From Clostridium sp. AF15-31 (GTDB taxonomy: Bacteria; Bacillota; Clostridia; Lachnospirales; Lachnospiraceae), in NCBI RefSeq assembly GCF_003461625.1, contig NZ_QTXL01000009.1, forward strand, positions 37,765-101,764: 64,000 bases of DNA. Reading direction: 5' to 3'. Made by a program: the position numbers and the translations under genes. The notes beneath the pieces are model-generated. The model did no database searches, was not told the origin of the DNA, and worked only from the letters and a program-made list of their open reading frames with translations. Shown here in pieces: positions 8,166 through 17,213 of the stretch; within the stretch, counting starts at the first letter, position 1, and each line of letters starts with the position of its first letter.

Positions 8166-9587
8166 TTAGAACCGGAAGTCTCTCTGTCCTTCTGCAATAT
8201 CATGTATATGATCTGCCGTGATCTGTCTGACCTTCTCATTCGGGATCCGGGCAAGCTCACGTTCGATCAGCTCCAGACCGATCTGCTTCGTATCAGGACT
8301 TGCATAATCTTCCAGATATTCCTTCAGCGTCATAAGAGCATTTGGATGACAGCAGTTTAAGATCTGCATACTCTTACAGAGTGCCATAAACCGGTCTCCG
8401 GTTCTTCCTGCTCTGTAACATGCTGTACAGAAGCTTGGTATATAATCCATCTTCATCAGCCAGTTCACAACCTGATCCAGCGTTCTGGTATCGCTAACAT
8501 CGAACTGAGCCGATGTGATATCTTCTGATGTCTCCGGGATATCATATCCGCCTACACTTGTTCTCGAACCTCCACTGATCTGTGAAACACCAAGCGGCAG
8601 CACTTTCTCACGAACTGCCTGACTCTCTCTGGTTGATATGATCATTCCCGTATATGGTACTGCAATACGGATCAGTGCGCAGATCTTTGCAAATGTATCG
8701 TCACTGATTCCGTTATCGAATACATCAGGATCGATATCATCTGCACGTTTGATCCTCGGAACACTGATCGTATGCGGGCCTACCCCATGAACCGCTTCCA
8801 GATGTTCTGCATGCATCAGTAACCCTGCAAATTCATACCGGTACATTTCCAATCCGAACAGTACACCAAGTCCTACATCATCGATACCACCTTCCATGGC
8901 ACGATCCATAGCTTCGGTGTGGTAATCGTAATCATGCTTCGGACCTGTCGGATGTAATTTCAGATAGCTTTCCTTATGATAAGTCTCCTGAAACAGGATA
9001 TAGGTTCCGATGCCTGCATCCTTTAACTTCGTATAATTCTCAACTGTTGTCGCTGCTATATTGACATTGACACGGCGGATTGCGCCGTTCTTATGTTTGA
9101 TACTGTAGATTGTATTAATACATTCCAGAATATATTCGATCGGATTATTCACAGGATCTTCACCGGCTTCGATCGCCAGACGCTTGTGTCCCATATCCTG
9201 AAGTGCGGTAACCTCTCTTACGATATCCTCCTGTGTCAGCTTCTTTCTTGCAATATGTTTATTCTTGCTGTGATATGGACAATAGACACATCCATTCACA
9301 CAATAATTGGACAGATACAGCGGCGCAAATAACACGATACGATTTCCATAATAATCTTCCTTGATCTCCCTTGCCAGATCATACATCTCCCGGATCTTAT
9401 CCGGCATCTCACAGGCCAGCAGCACAGACGCTTCTCTGTGCGTCAAGCCCTTTTTTAATCTGGCTTTTGCAAGGATCTCATCAACCATCTGTACGTTATC
9501 TTTATTCGCATCGGCATATGCCAATGTCTCTCTGATCTCTTCATCTGAAATAAATTCTTCTGCTTTTAATGATTTTACATCATACAC
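8166..9587 (-). CDS. hydG: [FeFe]-hydrogenase maturase HydG (radical SAM tyrosine lyase)
   Basis: 473 residues from the GTG at 9587, chosen because the product then begins VYDVKSLKAEEF like known HydG N-termini and an AAAGAGG site precedes it; an in-frame TTG at 9635 would add 16 residues. The radical SAM cluster motif CVNGCVYC places cysteines at residues 96, 100 and 103. The C-terminal auxiliary cluster ligands are seen in FCTACYRAGRTGD followed by a third cysteine about 13 residues later. HydG cleaves tyrosine to supply CO and cyanide to the hydrogenase 2Fe centre. It is the first gene of the hydGF transcript, with a good promoter at 9719-9747. Confidence 0.96.
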   Translation of the reverse strand: MYDVKSLKAEEFISDEEIRETLAYADANKDNVQMVDEILAKARLKKGLTHREASVLLACEMPDKIREMYDLAREIKEDYYGNRIVLFAPLYLSNYCVNGCVYCPYHSKNKHIARKKLTQEDIVREVTALQDMGHKRLAIEAGEDPVNNPIEYILECINTIYSIKHKNGAIRRVNVNIAATTVENYTKLKDAGIGTYILFQETYHKESYLKLHPTGPKHDYDYHTEAMDRAMEGGIDDVGLGVLFGLEMYRYEFAGLLMHAEHLEAVHGVGPHTISVPRIKRADDIDPDVFDNGISDDTFAKICALIRIAVPYTGMIISTRESQAVREKVLPLGVSQISGGSRTSVGGYDIPETSEDITSAQFDVSDTRTLDQVVNWLMKMDYIPSFCTACYRAGRTGDRFMALCKSMQILNCCHPNALMTLKEYLEDYASPDTKQIGLELIERELARIPNEKVRQITADHIHDIAEGQRDFRF

Positions 9588-9718
9588 TTGTATCTGCCTC
9601 TTTTCTTCTGCTATATAATTCTTCTTCCTGTACAATCATCCGGTCTGCCTCGCGCGTTCTATAAAATCAATATATCTGTGAGCAGACCTTTGTTATGCTT
9701 CAAGCTATACCTAATAAC

Positions 9719-9747
9719 AGTATAGTGGAACACTCCGAAAATATCAA
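9719..9747 (-). promoter_or_regulatory. promoter of the hydG-hydF transcript
   Basis: Minus-strand TTGATA (9747-9742), 17 bases, TATACT (9724-9719), about 130 bases before the hydG start. The -35 box overlaps one arm of a short inverted repeat, AACTGC at 9746-9751 with GCAGTT at 9761-9766, a possible operator. Confidence 0.65.
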
Positions 9748-9785
9748 CTGCCATAAAAATGCAGTTATATAGTTATACAAATCAT

Positions 9786-9835
9786 AAAAATGCAGCATAT
9801 AGTTATCCTTTTACAATAACCATAACCTGCATTTT
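9786..9835 (-). terminator. hairpin after the ZIP transporter gene
   Basis: AAAATGCAG (from 9787) and CTGCATTTT (9827-9835) can pair across a 31-base loop, with partly matching TTAT/ATAA bases inside. On the minus strand the second arm runs into a T-rich stretch. It lies 19 bases after the ZIP stop and before the hydG promoter. Moderate-quality terminator. Confidence 0.5.
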
Positions 9836-9853
9836 CACGTTCTGACTGTTCTC

Positions 9854-10636
9854 TTATCCAAGTGCTACATCAAGCACCATCATCAATGAAAATCCTACCG
9901 CAAACATGATCGTACCAAGATTCGTATGCTCACCCTCTGCCATCTCCGGTATCAATTCCTCAACTACAACATATAGCATAGCTCCTGCCGCAAATCCCAG
10001 AAAATACGGAAGCACCGGCACCATGATCGAAGAAAGTGCGATCGTAAGCAGAGCTGCGATCGGCTCTACGATACCGGAAAAGAATCCATAGCCAAATGCT
10101 TTCGGCTTACTACAGCCTTCCGAACAAAGCGGCATTGACACGATCGCTCCCTCCGGAAGATTCTGGATCGCAATACCGATGGATAATGCAAGTGCCGCCG
10201 TCAACGTAATGTTCGTGTTGCCACTGATCCATCCGGCATAGACAACACCGACTGCCATTCCTTCCGGAATATTATGTATGATGATCGCAAATACCATCAT
10301 AGTCGTACGTTTGAAATTGCTCTTGACCCCCTCTGCCTCCTTACTGTCAATATGCAAATGTGGCATCAGAGTATCGATCAGTAATAAAAATATAATTCCC
10401 AGCCAGAAACCGATAGTTGCCGGAAGAAATGCAAGCTTCCCCATTGCTTCCGACTGCTCCATCGCCGGGATCAGCAGGCTCCAGATAGATGCAGCCACCA
10501 TAACACCCGCCGCAAATCCGGACAATGCTTTCTGCAATAACAGATTCATCTGTTTCTTCATAAAAAATACACAGGCTGCTCCTGCCGTCGTTCCAAGAAG
10601 CGGCAGTCCCAGACCAACAATTAAACTTAATATCAT
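9854..10636 (-). CDS. ZIP family divalent metal transporter
   Basis: 260 residues with about eight predicted spans. The two metal-pathway motifs of the ZIP family are present: HNIPEGM at residues 121-127 (TM4) and QNLPEG at about 158-163 (TM5). A histidine/aspartate-containing cytoplasmic loop (PHLHIDSKE, near 92-100) lies between TM3 and TM4, as usual. ZIP proteins bring zinc, iron or manganese into the cytoplasm. It has the GufA/ZupT-like form common in Firmicutes. It appears to be transcribed alone; a TATAAT box occurs near 10700 on the minus strand. The metal cannot be inferred from sequence. Confidence 0.9.
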   Translation of the reverse strand: MILSLIVGLGLPLLGTTAGAACVFFMKKQMNLLLQKALSGFAAGVMVAASIWSLLIPAMEQSEAMGKLAFLPATIGFWLGIIFLLLIDTLMPHLHIDSKEAEGVKSNFKRTTMMVFAIIIHNIPEGMAVGVVYAGWISGNTNITLTAALALSIGIAIQNLPEGAIVSMPLCSEGCSKPKAFGYGFFSGIVEPIAALLTIALSSIMVPVLPYFLGFAAGAMLYVVVEELIPEMAEGEHTNLGTIMFAVGFSLMMVLDVALG

Positions 10637-10811
10637 ATATATTCACGCTCCATAAATTATTACCATTTATTATATGAATCATCTCTCCTCTGTTTCCTTA
10701 TTATAGCGGAATACTGTTATTTATGCCATGACCTGTTTTTTTCTTATCTGTATTTTTCTATCATTTGAGGTCTGTCTGCCACAGATTCTTCAATATATTT
10801 CATATTGCAAA

Positions 10812-10857
10812 ACCGACCGTCGATGCAAGATTTAATATCCGGCTTCCGACGATCGGT
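10812..10857 (-). terminator. inverted repeat after the NSS transporter gene
   Basis: ACCGACCGTCG (10812-10822) pairs with CGACGATCGGT (10847-10857) with one mismatch around a 24-base loop. On the minus strand it lies about 65 bases after the transporter stop and ends in GGTTTTG, a short T-run. Likely a terminator or a processed 3' hairpin. Confidence 0.5.
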
Positions 10858-10921
10858 CTATATTAGATAATATTCATTTGAAAACTTAATATTGCTGACA
10901 AATTATTTATATTTTACAGCT

Positions 10922-12319
10922 TTAAATAAATGTCAATAAACCTATCGACTTTAAGAACAGAATAAACAACAGGATCGGTGTTATAAATTTCACCATAACC
11001 ACATACATACCTTTTCTGCTGAATTTTTCTCCGTTCTTCTGCACTTCTTCGATAACCGTCTGCGGTTTGGAGATCCATCCGATCAGGATACAGGTTCCGA
11101 TTGCTACGATCGGCATCATAATGTTATTACTGATGTAATCCATGATATCAAGGATCTGTGCGATCGATCCGTTTGGAAGCTTTACTTCAAAGTACAGCTT
11201 GTTATATCCAAGACATACGATCGTTCCAACAATGATCGCGACAATCAACTCAATAATACCGGCCTTTGCTCTGCTTGTATGGAATTCATCCATGATACTT
11301 GCCACGATTGCTTCCATGACAGACACTGCACTGGTAAATGCCGCAAATAATACCATTGCGAAGAACAGGCAACCGATCACATTTCCCACCTTACCCATCT
11401 GGGCAAATACTTTCGGAAGTGATACGAACATCAAACTTGGACCCTGTGCCATTCCCTCTGTTCCTGAGAATACATATACAGCAGGAATGATCATAACGCC
11501 TGCAAGAAATGCTACAACCGTATCAAAAATCTCAATCTGTCCAACTGATTTATTCAGAGCTGCATCATCTTTTACATAAGAACCGTAAGCGATCATAATA
11601 CCCATGGCAACAGACAGACTGAAGAATAACTGTCCCATTGCATCCAATAATACCGTAAAGAAGCTTTTCACAGTAAGTCCGTCCAGATTCGGAATCAGAT
11701 ATAATTTCAAACCTTCTACACCGGTTCTGACAATTCCATCATCTCCGGTCTTTTTGATCGTTATGGAGAAGATCGCGATTCCTATAACCAGAAGGATCAG
11801 CAACGGCATGATGATCTTGGAAAAAGATTCAATTCCTTTATTAACACCACGAAATACGATAAATGCCGTAACAGCAAGAAATATCAACATCAAAATGACC
11901 GGTTCGATATCTGATGTAATAAAACCTGTAAAATAACCGTCCTGCGCTGCCTCTGTACCCTTACCGGTTAAAAATGCGAGGAAGTATTTGACAACCCAGC
12001 CGCCGATCGTTATGTAATATGGGAAAATAATAACCGGAACCAGACTTGCAATGATTCCAAGGAATCCCCATTTCTTATTCAGCTTCTTATAAGCGGTAAG
12101 CGGACTCTGCTTGGTCTTCCGACCGATTGATACTTCTGTCACCAAAAGTGTATATCCAAATGTCAGTGCAAGGATCAGGTATATGACCAAGAACAGTCCA
12201 CCGCCATCCTTTGCTGCAAGATATGGAAAACGCCAGATATTTCCAAGTCCTACTGCGCTTCCCGCGGCCGCCAGAACAAATCCAAGCGAGCCGGAAAAAG
12301 TATTACGTTTCTTTTCCAT
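10922..12319 (-). CDS. neurotransmitter:sodium symporter (NSS/SNF) family transporter
   Basis: 465 residues with about 11-12 spans. The N-terminal signature GSAVGLGNIWRFP at residues 20-32 contains the unwound TM1 segment that binds Na+ and substrate in LeuT-type proteins. Bacterial NSS members co-transport amino acids such as tryptophan, tyrosine, leucine or methionine with Na+. The length fits the 11-12 span bacterial class. It is a single-gene unit: a promoter-like pair at 12429-12457 is upstream and an inverted repeat follows. The substrate is unknown. Confidence 0.92.
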   Translation of the reverse strand: MEKKRNTFSGSLGFVLAAAGSAVGLGNIWRFPYLAAKDGGGLFLVIYLILALTFGYTLLVTEVSIGRKTKQSPLTAYKKLNKKWGFLGIIASLVPVIIFPYYITIGGWVVKYFLAFLTGKGTEAAQDGYFTGFITSDIEPVILMLIFLAVTAFIVFRGVNKGIESFSKIIMPLLILLVIGIAIFSITIKKTGDDGIVRTGVEGLKLYLIPNLDGLTVKSFFTVLLDAMGQLFFSLSVAMGIMIAYGSYVKDDAALNKSVGQIEIFDTVVAFLAGVMIIPAVYVFSGTEGMAQGPSLMFVSLPKVFAQMGKVGNVIGCLFFAMVLFAAFTSAVSVMEAIVASIMDEFHTSRAKAGIIELIVAIIVGTIVCLGYNKLYFEVKLPNGSIAQILDIMDYISNNIMMPIVAIGTCILIGWISKPQTVIEEVQKNGEKFSRKGMYVVMVKFITPILLFILFLKSIGLLTFI

Positions 12320-12428
12320 GTTTTGTTTACCCCTGTCTGTATATCACAGACTCTTTCTGATTTATTTGTTATCCTCTTAGATTCTATGGAAGCTTCTCCA
12401 AATTCTCTCATAGAACAAACACCTTTCT

Positions 12429-12457
12429 AATATAGCATACCGAGCAGTCGTCTGTCA
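12429..12457 (-). promoter_or_regulatory. promoter of the NSS transporter gene
   Basis: Minus-strand TGACAG (12457-12452), 17 bases, TATATT (12434-12429), with TG one base before the -10 box (extended -10). About 110 bases of leader precede the start codon. Confidence 0.5.
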
Positions 12458-12509
12458 TCTGAAAAATTCTACTTTTTCTACGAACTTACTCATATTATGT
12501 CGCATACGG

Positions 12510-13898
12510 TCAGATTACCTTTTTTCCGATCCATCTGCCGCTTAGGTACCGCCGGATGAACAGCACGCCACGTACGAACTGATCCATGATCATAGCGACC
12601 CAGACACCAAATACACCCATACCCATATATTTGCCGAGCACATAACTGAACACGATACGGCAGATCCACATCGTACAGATGGATACGATCATGCTATACT
12701 TAACATCACCGGCTGCACGGAATGTACATGGGAGCGTAAATGCTACCGGCCAGATCGTAGATGCCGCGATACCATGAAGCATCAGGATCTTCTCGGCAGC
12801 AGACTGCGCTTCGTGAGATAGTCCATACGCTTTCATGACCAGCGGAAGAACCGCAAATGTAAACAATACCGTAACTATAATACATATATATGCCATGACC
12901 AGAACTTTGATCGTATAATATTTTGCCTGCTCATAATCACCGGCTCCCACGCATCTTGATACTACTGTGACCATGGCAAGGGAAGCCGCCATACCAGCCA
13001 TCAACTGGAATCCGGCAATCACATTACCGACTGCATTTGCAGCGATCGCATATGTGCCAAATGTTGAGACAAGGCTGAGCACAAGGATCTTACCAAGCTG
13101 GAACATACTGTTTTCCAGTCCGTTTGGAATACCAACTAACAGAATACTTTTCAACATATGCCAGTTCGCCCGATAATGCAGACTTTTCTTTATATAAATT
13201 CGTGTACTGTCCTGCTTCGCCTGTGCACTTTTCTTCGGGATCAGCAATATGATCATGATAACCGCTGCTGCCAGTCTGGAAACCAGAGTAGGGATTGCAA
13301 CGCCCTCGGTTCCGCATTTGCATACATAGATCAAAATGGCATTTCCCACTACATTGATCCCGTTCATGATCAGAGATACCCGCATGGATATATTGGAATT
13401 ACCGATGGAACGGAAAATAGCCGCACCGGCATTATAAAGTGCCAGAAACGGAATCGATGCATTTACGATCATCATATAAGTATCTGCATGACCATATACG
13501 TCTGCTTCGATCTGACCAAACACATGATTAAGGATCAGTCCTTTGCCTGCATACATGAGCGCCATGACTCCGAACGACAGGATCATCGAAAACCACACAA
13601 GCTGGGTAGCTGCCTCTCCCGCCTTTTCTTTATTCTTCTGTCCGAGATATTGTCCGACTGTAACCGCACCCCCGGTCGCAAGTGCTGCAAAAAGGTTGAT
13701 GATCAACTGAAAACAACTGTCTACCAGCGATACACCTGAAACAGCCGATTCCCCTACCGAAGATACCATGATCGAATCTGCAAGTCCGACTAACATCGCA
13801 AGCATCTGTTCAATGATCAATGGAACATATAATCTGACCAGATCTTTATTTGAAAATAAATATGTACTTGTATCCCGTTTTTTCTTATGTAATAACAT
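12510..13898 (-). CDS. MATE family multidrug/toxin exporter
   Basis: 462 residues with about 12 spans in two homologous halves, the usual MATE size. The N-terminal half reads DLVRLYVPLIIEQMLAMLVG then a DSIMVSSVGE segment, matching the conserved MATE opening in which TM1-TM2 approach a VGE motif. MATE proteins expel cationic drugs or metabolites in exchange for Na+ or H+. The start ATG at 13898 follows GAGAGAAGT. A strong promoter is at 13969-13997. It is a single-gene unit between the NSS transporter and the divergent deacetylase gene; the natural substrate is unknown. Confidence 0.92.
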   Translation of the reverse strand: MLLHKKKRDTSTYLFSNKDLVRLYVPLIIEQMLAMLVGLADSIMVSSVGESAVSGVSLVDSCFQLIINLFAALATGGAVTVGQYLGQKNKEKAGEAATQLVWFSMILSFGVMALMYAGKGLILNHVFGQIEADVYGHADTYMMIVNASIPFLALYNAGAAIFRSIGNSNISMRVSLIMNGINVVGNAILIYVCKCGTEGVAIPTLVSRLAAAVIMIILLIPKKSAQAKQDSTRIYIKKSLHYRANWHMLKSILLVGIPNGLENSMFQLGKILVLSLVSTFGTYAIAANAVGNVIAGFQLMAGMAASLAMVTVVSRCVGAGDYEQAKYYTIKVLVMAYICIIVTVLFTFAVLPLVMKAYGLSHEAQSAAEKILMLHGIAASTIWPVAFTLPCTFRAAGDVKYSMIVSICTMWICRIVFSYVLGKYMGMGVFGVWVAMIMDQFVRGVLFIRRYLSGRWIGKKVI

Positions 13899-13968
13899 TA
13901 TACTTCTCTCTCATTTCTAACGAAAAGAATTTTTTATCTTTATCATCTTTCAAACAAGCCAATATAGC

Positions 13969-13997
13969 ATTATAAACTTCCCCATCTGTACTTGCAA
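13969..13997 (-). promoter_or_regulatory. promoter of the MATE exporter gene
   Basis: Minus-strand TTGCAA (13997-13992), 17 bases, TATAAT (13974-13969), with a leader of about 65 bases. Good sigma-A match. Confidence 0.7.
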
Positions 13998-14121
13998 GCA
14001 TTATACACCGTGCATCCACAACAATTTGTCAGAAAATACTGTTTAAAAACAAACGATGCATTTATTATCTATATTTAAGATATTTTATATAGAAAGCCAT
14101 TATCTTTTGTGTTAGTATAAT

Positions 14122-14161
14122 CCATACCCGAAAAATATTATTATGATCAGTTCGGGTATGG
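14122..14161 (+). promoter_or_regulatory. perfect 11-bp inverted repeat in the deacetylase leader
   Basis: CCATACCCGAA (14122-14132) and TTCGGGTATGG (14151-14161) are perfect inverted copies separated by 18 A/T-rich bases. The left arm begins where a TATAAT box (14116-14121) ends and the right arm abuts the AAGGAG ribosome site at 14162. It could be a protein operator over the start of transcription or a 5' RNA hairpin controlling translation. Confidence 0.55.
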
Positions 14162-14176
14162 AAGGAGTCTGGATTT

Positions 14177-15874
14177 ATGAAAAAATTCTTTTTATTGATT
14201 CTTGCCGCTTTGATCCTGATACCAACAGTTTTCTCTTCCGGCATCACAAGTAATGCCGCAGCAAAAAAACATACAACAGGATTTGTAAAGGAAAAAAACG
14301 GCACACACTATTATTACCAAAATGGCAAACAGGCAAAAGGGCGCTGTACTATAAATGGTCATACATACATTTTTAACAGTAAGGGTGTCATGCAGAAAAA
14401 CGGCTGGTATACGACCAAAAGGGGGAATACCTATTATCTCCGGAAAAATGGTACAGCCGTGAAGGGCAAACAGACGATCAAAGGTAAGACTTATATTTTT
14501 TCCAAAATCGGACGTATGCGAAAAGGCATGTACAAAAGTCCTTATACCGGAAAAAAATATTACCTAAATTCAAAGACAGGTGTATTACTTACCAATTCCT
14601 GGTTTACAACAAAAAAAGGAAATAAAATGTACTTCGGTTCCAGCGGTGCTGCCTACACCGGAAAGCATACGATTGGAAAACATACCTATCTGTTCTCAGA
14701 CAAAGGTGCCATGAAAAAAGGCTTCCAGAAATTAAACGGTCATACCTATTATTTCCGTAAAAAAGGCGGGGCTATGGCAACCGGATTTCTCAGAATAAAA
14801 GGGAACATGTATTATTTCAACCAGAATGGTATCATGCAGACCGGTTTTCAGACCTTAAACAATAAAACATTCTACTTCAAAGAAAATGGTTGTATGTTAA
14901 CCGGCTTCCAGAAAATAAATGGAAATACCTATTATTTTACCAAACGGGGTGTCATGGCAAAAGGATTTAAAAAACTGAATGGCCAAACATATTACTTCCA
15001 TGATAATGGAACTATGGCTGTCGGTGTCCAGAAAGTTGGCAGCAGCAATTATTATTTTAAGGCAAACGGAACCATGGCAACCGGTTTTCAGAAGATAAAC
15101 GGCAAAACCTATTATTACAAAGAAAACGGAACCATGGCATATGGGATGCAGACGATTGGAAAAGACAGATATTATTTTAAATCAGATGGTACATTACTGA
15201 CCGGCAGAGTTAAGATCGGCAACTGCCTGTATGTCGCAAATGACAAGGGTGTTATCTACAGAACGGTAGATGGAAATAAGAAAATGGTTGCCTTGACCTT
15301 CGATGATGGTCCTTCTCCATACACACCACTGGTATTGGACACACTGGAAAAATATAATGCAGTTGCAACCTTCTTTGTTGTTGGAAACCGCTGCTCCACA
15401 TACAGTTCTTACCTGAAACGGGAATATGCACTCGGCTGCGAGATCGGTACACATACCTATGATCACGCATGGTTAAACAGATTATCTGCAGACGGAGTCA
15501 AAGAAGAGATCAAAAAGGGATCAGATGCGATCATCCGTGAGATCGGAGTTGCTCCTACTCTGATGCGTCCGCCTGGTGGCTGCGTCAATGATACTGTACG
15601 TGAGAATGTAGGTCTTCCAATGATCATGTGGTCTGTGGATACCAGAGACTGGGAAACCAGAAGCACTCCTACTACGATCACACGAGTTGTGGATGGCGCT
15701 TATGACGGAGCGATCATTCTGATACATGACCTTCACCAGTCAACCGCTATTGCCTCACAGACATTCATTCCGAAGCTGATTGAAAATGGTTATCAGCTTG
15801 TAACTGTCAGCGAAATGGCTGAGCTTCGTGGTGTAACAATGAAAGCCGGAGAGACATATAATTCATTCAGATAA
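14177..15874 (+). CDS. secreted wall-binding polysaccharide deacetylase (NodB domain)
   Basis: 565 residues: signal peptide (about 1-26), then roughly fifteen 19-22-residue aromatic/glycine repeats of the choline/cell-wall-binding type to about residue 365 (recurring GxQKINGKTYYF-like units), then a NodB/CE4 catalytic domain. Its motifs are TFDDGP near 373, HTYDH (zinc histidines), RPPGG (the common form is RPPYG), WSVDTRDW and LIHD. It should remove acetyl groups from wall glycans such as N-acetylglucosamine of peptidoglycan, which gives lysozyme resistance, while anchored non-covalently to the wall. It is transcribed alone, divergent from the MATE gene, with an inverted repeat in its leader and a strong terminator after it. 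Confidence 0.93.
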   Translation: MKKFFLLILAALILIPTVFSSGITSNAAAKKHTTGFVKEKNGTHYYYQNGKQAKGRCTINGHTYIFNSKGVMQKNGWYTTKRGNTYYLRKNGTAVKGKQTIKGKTYIFSKIGRMRKGMYKSPYTGKKYYLNSKTGVLLTNSWFTTKKGNKMYFGSSGAAYTGKHTIGKHTYLFSDKGAMKKGFQKLNGHTYYFRKKGGAMATGFLRIKGNMYYFNQNGIMQTGFQTLNNKTFYFKENGCMLTGFQKINGNTYYFTKRGVMAKGFKKLNGQTYYFHDNGTMAVGVQKVGSSNYYFKANGTMATGFQKINGKTYYYKENGTMAYGMQTIGKDRYYFKSDGTLLTGRVKIGNCLYVANDKGVIYRTVDGNKKMVALTFDDGPSPYTPLVLDTLEKYNAVATFFVVGNRCSTYSSYLKREYALGCEIGTHTYDHAWLNRLSADGVKEEIKKGSDAIIREIGVAPTLMRPPGGCVNDTVRENVGLPMIMWSVDTRDWETRSTPTTITRVVDGAYDGAIILIHDLHQSTAIASQTFIPKLIENGYQLVTVSEMAELRGVTMKAGETYNSFR

Positions 15875-15972
15875 TACACAGGAGTCTTGTCCTGAAACAG
15901 GCTCCCACACATATTTAACTTTACAGAATGGGATTTCTTATAATGAGAATCTCCCTGACAACGCAAAAAATA

Positions 15973-16016
15973 AGATGGAATCTTACTACCCCATTGTAAT
16001 AAGATTCCATCTTTTT
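15973..16016 (+). terminator. Rho-independent terminator after the deacetylase gene
   Basis: AGATGGAATCTTA (15973-15985) pairs perfectly with TAAGATTCCATCT (16000-16012), followed by TTTTT. The gap 15875-16235 between this gene and convergent purC otherwise holds only the second hairpin at 16158-16195. Confidence 0.85.
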
Positions 16017-16157
16017 ATCATAATCACCATAAAACTCCTGGTAATTTTTTATCTGTTGTATTTCTTATGAGCTGACTATAGCATGCCATTTTTCAAGCGT
16101 CAACCCATAATTGTCAGATTTTGCAGACATTTTGTTAAATATTCAGAAAATTAATTC

Positions 16158-16195
16158 AGGCGGTATAAATACAATCCTGCGTACCTATACCGCCT
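16158..16195 (-). terminator. hairpin terminator after purC
   Basis: AGGCGGTATA (16158-16167) pairs perfectly with TATACCGCCT (16186-16195) around an 18-base loop, 40 bases after the purC stop. The minus-strand tail (GAATTAATTTT) is a weak T-tract. Confidence 0.6.
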
Positions 16196-16235
16196 AATAA
16201 AATTAAGTACTATTCTATTATTTTTCTATTACTTA

Positions 16236-17108
16236 TTACTTTAAAGGCTTGCCTGTGAGAAGCTCATATGCCTGAAGATATTTGTCAATTGTTTTCTGAA
16301 CAATCTCGTCAGGAAGCTCCCAGTTGTTATCCGGATTTGCCTTTAACCAGTCACGGGCAAACTGCTTATCAAAGGATGGCTGACCATGACCCGGTTCATA
16401 TCCTTCCGCAGGCCAGAAACGGGAGCTGTCCGGTGTGAGCATCTCATCACCGAGAACGATATTGCCATTCTCATCCAGACCAAACTCGAACTTGGTATCT
16501 GCTATGATGATACCTCTTGATAATGCATATTCTGCACACTTCTTATATAAAGCGATCGTATAGTCACGAAGCTTTGCGCCATATTCTTCGCCCTTGCCAG
16601 GAAATCTCTTTTCCAGATATTCAACACTCTGCTCGTATGAGATATTCTCATCATGATCTCCGATCTCTGCCTTTGTGGAAGGTGTGTAGATCGGTTCCGG
16701 AAGCTTATCGGATTCTTTTAATCCTTCCGGAAGCTTGATACCACATACTGTACCGTTTTCTTTGTAGCTTGCCCAGCCACTTCCTGTGATATAACCACGA
16801 ACGATACACTCAACAGGGAGCATTTCCAGCTTCTTGCACATCATACTGTTTCCGTCAAATTTCTCCTGCTGGAAAAATTCAGGCATATCCTTTACGTCAA
16901 CCGAGATCATATGGTTTGGAAGAATATCTTCTGTCATATCAAACCAGAATTTGGACATCTGTGTCAGGACTGTACCCTTCTTTGTAACGATGTTCTTTAA
17001 AATGACATCAAAACAACTGATACGGTCTGTTGCTACCATGATAAGGCTGTCACCATTATCATAAATCTCACGTACTTTACCCTCTTTAATCGGTTTCATT
17101 TCCTGCAT
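16236..17108 (-). CDS. purC: phosphoribosylaminoimidazole-succinocarboxamide synthase
   Basis: 290 residues. KEGKVREIYD near residue 8 is the conserved SAICAR synthetase nucleotide-loop start; VATDRISCFDV, the VRGYITGSGW segment, IADTKFEFG and LTPDSSRFW follow in the expected order. The enzyme joins aspartate to CAIR using ATP in de novo purine synthesis. The longer ~290-residue form is the one also found in yeast and some bacteria. The first ATG follows GCGAGG at eight bases. It stands alone rather than in a pur operon, with its own promoter at 17156-17184; no purine riboswitch is visible in the short leader. Confidence 0.96.
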   Translation of the reverse strand: MQEMKPIKEGKVREIYDNGDSLIMVATDRISCFDVILKNIVTKKGTVLTQMSKFWFDMTEDILPNHMISVDVKDMPEFFQQEKFDGNSMMCKKLEMLPVECIVRGYITGSGWASYKENGTVCGIKLPEGLKESDKLPEPIYTPSTKAEIGDHDENISYEQSVEYLEKRFPGKGEEYGAKLRDYTIALYKKCAEYALSRGIIIADTKFEFGLDENGNIVLGDEMLTPDSSRFWPAEGYEPGHGQPSFDKQFARDWLKANPDNNWELPDEIVQKTIDKYLQAYELLTGKPLK

Positions 17109-17155
17109 TTTTGATACCTCGCTATGATTTTATGATTTGTATTTTTTACTCTTAC

Positions 17156-17184
17156 AAACTATCACTATCTACCTTTAATGTCAA
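17156..17184 (-). promoter_or_regulatory. promoter of purC
   Basis: Minus-strand TTGACA (17184-17179, perfect), 17 bases, TAGTTT (17161-17156, weak). It also marks the end of the sufC-sufB transcript. Confidence 0.6.
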
Positions 17185-17213
17185 ATAGGTTATATGATTT
17201 ATTGTAAACGCTT

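Noticed and set aside
10347..10682. 111-codon minus-strand frame overlapping the ZIP gene, beginning after AGAGGAGAG
   Set aside because: The ribosome-like site is attractive, but the frame lies almost entirely inside the ZIP gene in another phase and has no protein-like pattern beyond the first residues.
12360..12420. Possible leader peptide before the NSS transporter (ATG after AAAGGTG)
   Set aside because: The frame runs out of phase into the transporter gene and has no run of one amino acid or hairpin switching that would mark an attenuator.
17109..17213. Purine riboswitch before purC
   Set aside because: The leader is too short and none of the conserved aptamer bases is present.
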